In this document: in pieces, positions 62,225 to 64,000 of the stretch | How positions within the stretch are numbered: position 1 is the stretch's first letter | Layout: every line of letters starts with the position of its first letter | Assembly (NCBI GenBank): GCA_905478225.1 | Contig: CAJQHR010000012.1 | Location: 1-64,000 of the forward strand | DNA: 64,000 nt | Direction: 5' to 3' | Origin: an uncultured Crocinitomix sp. | GTDB taxonomy: Bacteria > Bacteroidota > Bacteroidia > Flavobacteriales_D > Crocinitomicaceae | Notes under the pieces: model-generated | The model's input: the letters and a program-made list of their open reading frames with translations, nothing else | The model's database searches: none | What the model was told of the DNA's origin: nothing | Translations under genes and position numbers: made by a program

Positions 62225-62872
62225 TCAAAGATTTTTTAAATCATCAATTGTATTCGCCGGATTTTCAGATTTAAAAACGAAACTACCAGCAACTAAAGCA
62301 TCTGCCCCAGCTTCAACTAATCGCGCCCCACTTTCAGTGTTTACACCGCCGTCAATTTCAATTAAAGTAGCTGCTCCCTTTTCGGTGATGAGCGCTTTTA
62401 ATTTCCGCGTTTTTTCAATTGCCGCCTCGATAAAACTTTGACCGCCAAAGCCAGGATTAACCGACATGATTAAAACCAAATCTAAATCATAAATGACTTC
62501 TTCTAAAACAGCAACAGGCGTGTGCGGATTTAATGCAACGCCAGCTTTCATGCCTTCCGCTTTAATGGCCTGAATTGTGCGGTGAAGATGTGTGCATGCT
62601 TCATAATGAACCGTCAAATAATCAGCACCTGCGGCTTTAAATGCCGAGATATATTGATCTGGATTAACAATCATTAGATGAACGTCTAATGGTTTGGTGG
62701 CGTGTTTTGCTACTGCCTTAACAGAAGGCAAACCGAATGATATATTTGGTACGAAACTTCCGTCCATCACATCAACGTGAAACCAATCGGCTGTACTGTT
62801 GTTAATCATTTCAACTTCGCTTTGTAGGTTGGCAAAATCGCTTGCTAATAATGATGGTGATATAATTGGCAT
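62225..62872 (-). CDS. rpe: Ribulose-phosphate 3-epimerase
   Basis: Interconverts ribulose-5-phosphate and xylulose-5-phosphate in the pentose phosphate pathway. The 215-residue product is standard: SPSLLASDFANL with the catalytic region, HVDVMDGSFVPNISFGLP (metal-binding His and the catalytic Asp), DVHLMI, LTVHYEA, MSVNPGFGGQSFI and EIDGGVN, then AGSFVFKS. The open frame extends eight residues upstream, but homologues start at MPIISPSLLASDF, so ATG 62872 is used. It is separated from the serA-like gene by a repeat-bearing spacer. Confidence 0.97.
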   Translation of the reverse strand: MPIISPSLLASDFANLQSEVEMINNSTADWFHVDVMDGSFVPNISFGLPSVKAVAKHATKPLDVHLMIVNPDQYISAFKAAGADYLTVHYEACTHLHRTIQAIKAEGMKAGVALNPHTPVAVLEEVIYDLDLVLIMSVNPGFGGQSFIEAAIEKTRKLKALITEKGAATLIEIDGGVNTESGARLVEAGADALVAGSFVFKSENPANTIDDLKNL

Positions 62873-62888
62873 TTTTATAGATTTTAGA

Positions 62889-62980
62889 CTGCTCACTAAG
62901 TTCGCTATTAGACCGTTCTCAGCCTACCATTTGTGGGCTGCTCACTATTAGATTGGTCGCTTCGCTTCCTGTTAGATTGC
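62889..62980. repeat. Short interspersed repeat cluster
   Basis: CTGCTCACTA occurs at 62889-62898 and 62938-62947 (49 bases apart), with TATTAGA/TTAGATTG variants at 62906, 62946 and 62971 and a TTCGCTATTAG / TCGCTTCGCTTCC motif between them. It is non-coding, in the spacer between serA-like and rpe genes, and looks like partly decayed intergenic repeats. Confidence 0.5.
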
Positions 62981-63097
62981 GTGCTTGTTTTATTTAAATT
63001 ATTCTGTCAATTTCAATTTATGGCGAATAACATTCTCAAAATACGCCAAACTTATTTAATATGCACTTTTGCAGTTTTAAAGCTCGGTGAGTGCAAT

Positions 63098-63130
63098 TAA
63101 AGCTCACTGAGGTTCTCGAAGTGCGCTTTA
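63098..63130. repeat. Intergenic palindrome, possible serA terminator
   Basis: TAAAGCTCACT (63098-63108) pairs with AGTGCGCTTTA (63120-63130), one mismatch in 11, and the inner GAG/CTC extends it. It begins three bases after the serA stop on the minus strand. A related AAAGCTCGGTGAG copy lies just beyond (63079-63091). It may be a repeat element that also ends transcription. Confidence 0.5.
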
Positions 63131-63132
63131 GT

Positions 63133-64000
63133 TTATTTCAATAAATCAGCAATTTGTTCCGCCAATTCTAATCCGATTCTAGTCTGTGCCTCAGTAGTTG
63201 CCGCGCCAATATGTGGCGTTGAAGCAATTTTCTCATTTACTAACAAATCTTTTCTTGGATTTGGCTCGTTCTCAAAAACATCTAATCCGGCTGCTCTGAT
63301 TTTACCAAAGGCTAATCCTCTTAGCAAGGCGTCTTCATCAATAACACCACCTCTTGCAGCATTTACGATAATAACGCCGTCTTTCATTTTTGAAATTAAG
63401 TCATCATTGATTACGGCTGCACCATTACTTTGTTTTGGCACGTGTAAAGAGATGTAATCCAATTCTCCAATAATCTCTGCCAAGTCATTCGTTGGTGTAA
63501 GAGTCACGTTTAAAGCGGCAGCGCCGTTTATTGACAATGGAATTTGAACAGGATTTAGCTGCATGTCAATCGCGCGTACATTCATTCCAACTCCTAAAGC
63601 ATAAGATGCTAATGATTGCCCTATTCTACCAAACCCAACAATTCCAATAGTTTTACCACGCAATTCTTGTCCTTTACCGTATTTTTTCTTTAACACTTTA
63701 AACTGTGTGTCACCGGAATCAGGCATTTGGTTGTATGCGTCGTGTAACGACCTAGAAAGGGCAAATAAATTACCCATTACCATTTCAGCTACTGATTGTG
63801 AAGATGCGCCAGGTGTATTGATGACATGCAATCCTTTTGAGCGCGCATATTCAACATCAATATTATCCATACCAACACCACCACGTCCAATTAGTTTTAA
63901 ACCAGGGCAAGAATCAACAACTTCCGCGCGAACAGTTGTCGCACTTCTTACCAAAACGCCGACATAATTCTCTTCGTTTATAGTCTCAATTAATTGATCT
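63133..64000 (-). CDS. serA: D-3-phosphoglycerate dehydrogenase-like protein, 5' end outside window
   Basis: Open to the right edge; 288 residues visible, lacking perhaps 30-40 at the N-terminus. A D-2-hydroxyacid dehydrogenase: VRSATTVRAEVVDSCPGLKL, GRGGVGMDNIDVEYARSKGL, NAD-binding TIGIVGFGRIGQSLASYALG, catalytic Arg in NAARGGVIDEDALL, Glu in DVFENEP, and His in STPHIGAATTEAQ. No C-terminal ACT domain, as in the short SerA type. The first step of serine synthesis is the best reading, but other 2-hydroxyacids are possible. Ends just before a palindrome. Confidence 0.85.
   Translation of the reverse strand, partial: DQLIETINEENYVGVLVRSATTVRAEVVDSCPGLKLIGRGGVGMDNIDVEYARSKGLHVINTPGASSQSVAEMVMGNLFALSRSLHDAYNQMPDSGDTQFKVLKKKYGKGQELRGKTIGIVGFGRIGQSLASYALGVGMNVRAIDMQLNPVQIPLSINGAAALNVTLTPTNDLAEIIGELDYISLHVPKQSNGAAVINDDLISKMKDGVIIVNAARGGVIDEDALLRGLAFGKIRAAGLDVFENEPNPRKDLLVNEKIASTPHIGAATTEAQTRIGLELAEQIADLLK

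Noticed and set aside
1-64000. CRISPR array, prophage or insertion sequence
   Set aside because: No regularly spaced repeats, cas, phage structural or transposase genes were found on either strand.

Overview
The window is a stretch of AT-rich chromosome that reads as a marine or freshwater member of the Bacteroidota, most likely Flavobacteriales. The evidence is a PorT-like type IX secretion (T9SS) protein, T9SS type A and type B C-terminal sorting domains, CHU_C and PKD repeats, relaxed Bacteroidota lipoboxes, a BshC (bacillithiol) gene, short CarB and DUF4834-YfhO neighbours typical of that phylum, and many exact copies of the Bacteroidota -7 promoter box TAnnTTTG a short distance upstream of genes. 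There is no prophage, transposase, CRISPR array or rRNA. One tRNA gene (Gly, anticodon TCC) is present.

Layout. 0.2-7.1 kb: a broken TPR gene, purC and phoH on the minus strand, divergent from a SAM-hydrolase/monooxygenase-fold/barrel-like operon; then an apparent small structured RNA with its own terminator and a frameshifted beta-helix lipoprotein. 7.1-13.1 kb: ndk, then a six-gene metal-uptake operon (outer-membrane-type protein, DtxR/MntR-type regulator, TroA-like lipoprotein, ATPase, two permeases), preceded by a candidate regulator-binding palindrome; one permease carries a fused second DtxR-like domain. 13.2-19.2 kb: three periplasmic SurA/PpiC-type folding factors beside guaB. 19.5-27.6 kb: small envelope protein, HSDR_N nuclease-like protein, recF with a DUF721 gene, a cyclophilin, a small decaying family of membrane proteins, bshC, a nucleoside phosphorylase and a SirB1-like protein. 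27.6-29.6 kb is a decay zone (WG-repeat pseudogene, two gene fragments) next to tRNA-Gly.

29.7-45.3 kb: hotdog thioesterase, PLP aminotransferase, heptose-kinase-like sugar kinase, ubiE/menG, porT, a COG2509-like flavoprotein, two small accessory genes, a PyrR-like phosphoribosyltransferase divergent from carB, DUF4834, YfhO and a glycosyltransferase. 45.5-48.5 kb: a 1002-residue secreted PKD/CHU_C protein. 48.5-54.7 kb: a surface-glycan cluster (TylF-like methyltransferase, glucuronyl C5-epimerase-like protein, pyruvyl transferase, glycosyltransferase, flippase), several members each with their own TATATTTG box. 54.7-64 kb: MORN-repeat protein, a gene remnant, two accessory proteins, a thioesterase translationally coupled to a WbpM/FlaA1-type sugar-nucleotide dehydratase, two proteins sharing a four-cysteine N-terminal module (one with a T9SS sorting tail), rpe, and the 3' part of a serA-like gene running off the right edge.

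A recurring theme is gene decay: at least eleven frameshifts or stop codons fall in six or seven accessory loci that together cover only about 5 kb, while the roughly 50 kb of other coding sequence shows none. That clustering argues for real pseudogenes, although read errors at single-base runs cannot be excluded from sequence alone.
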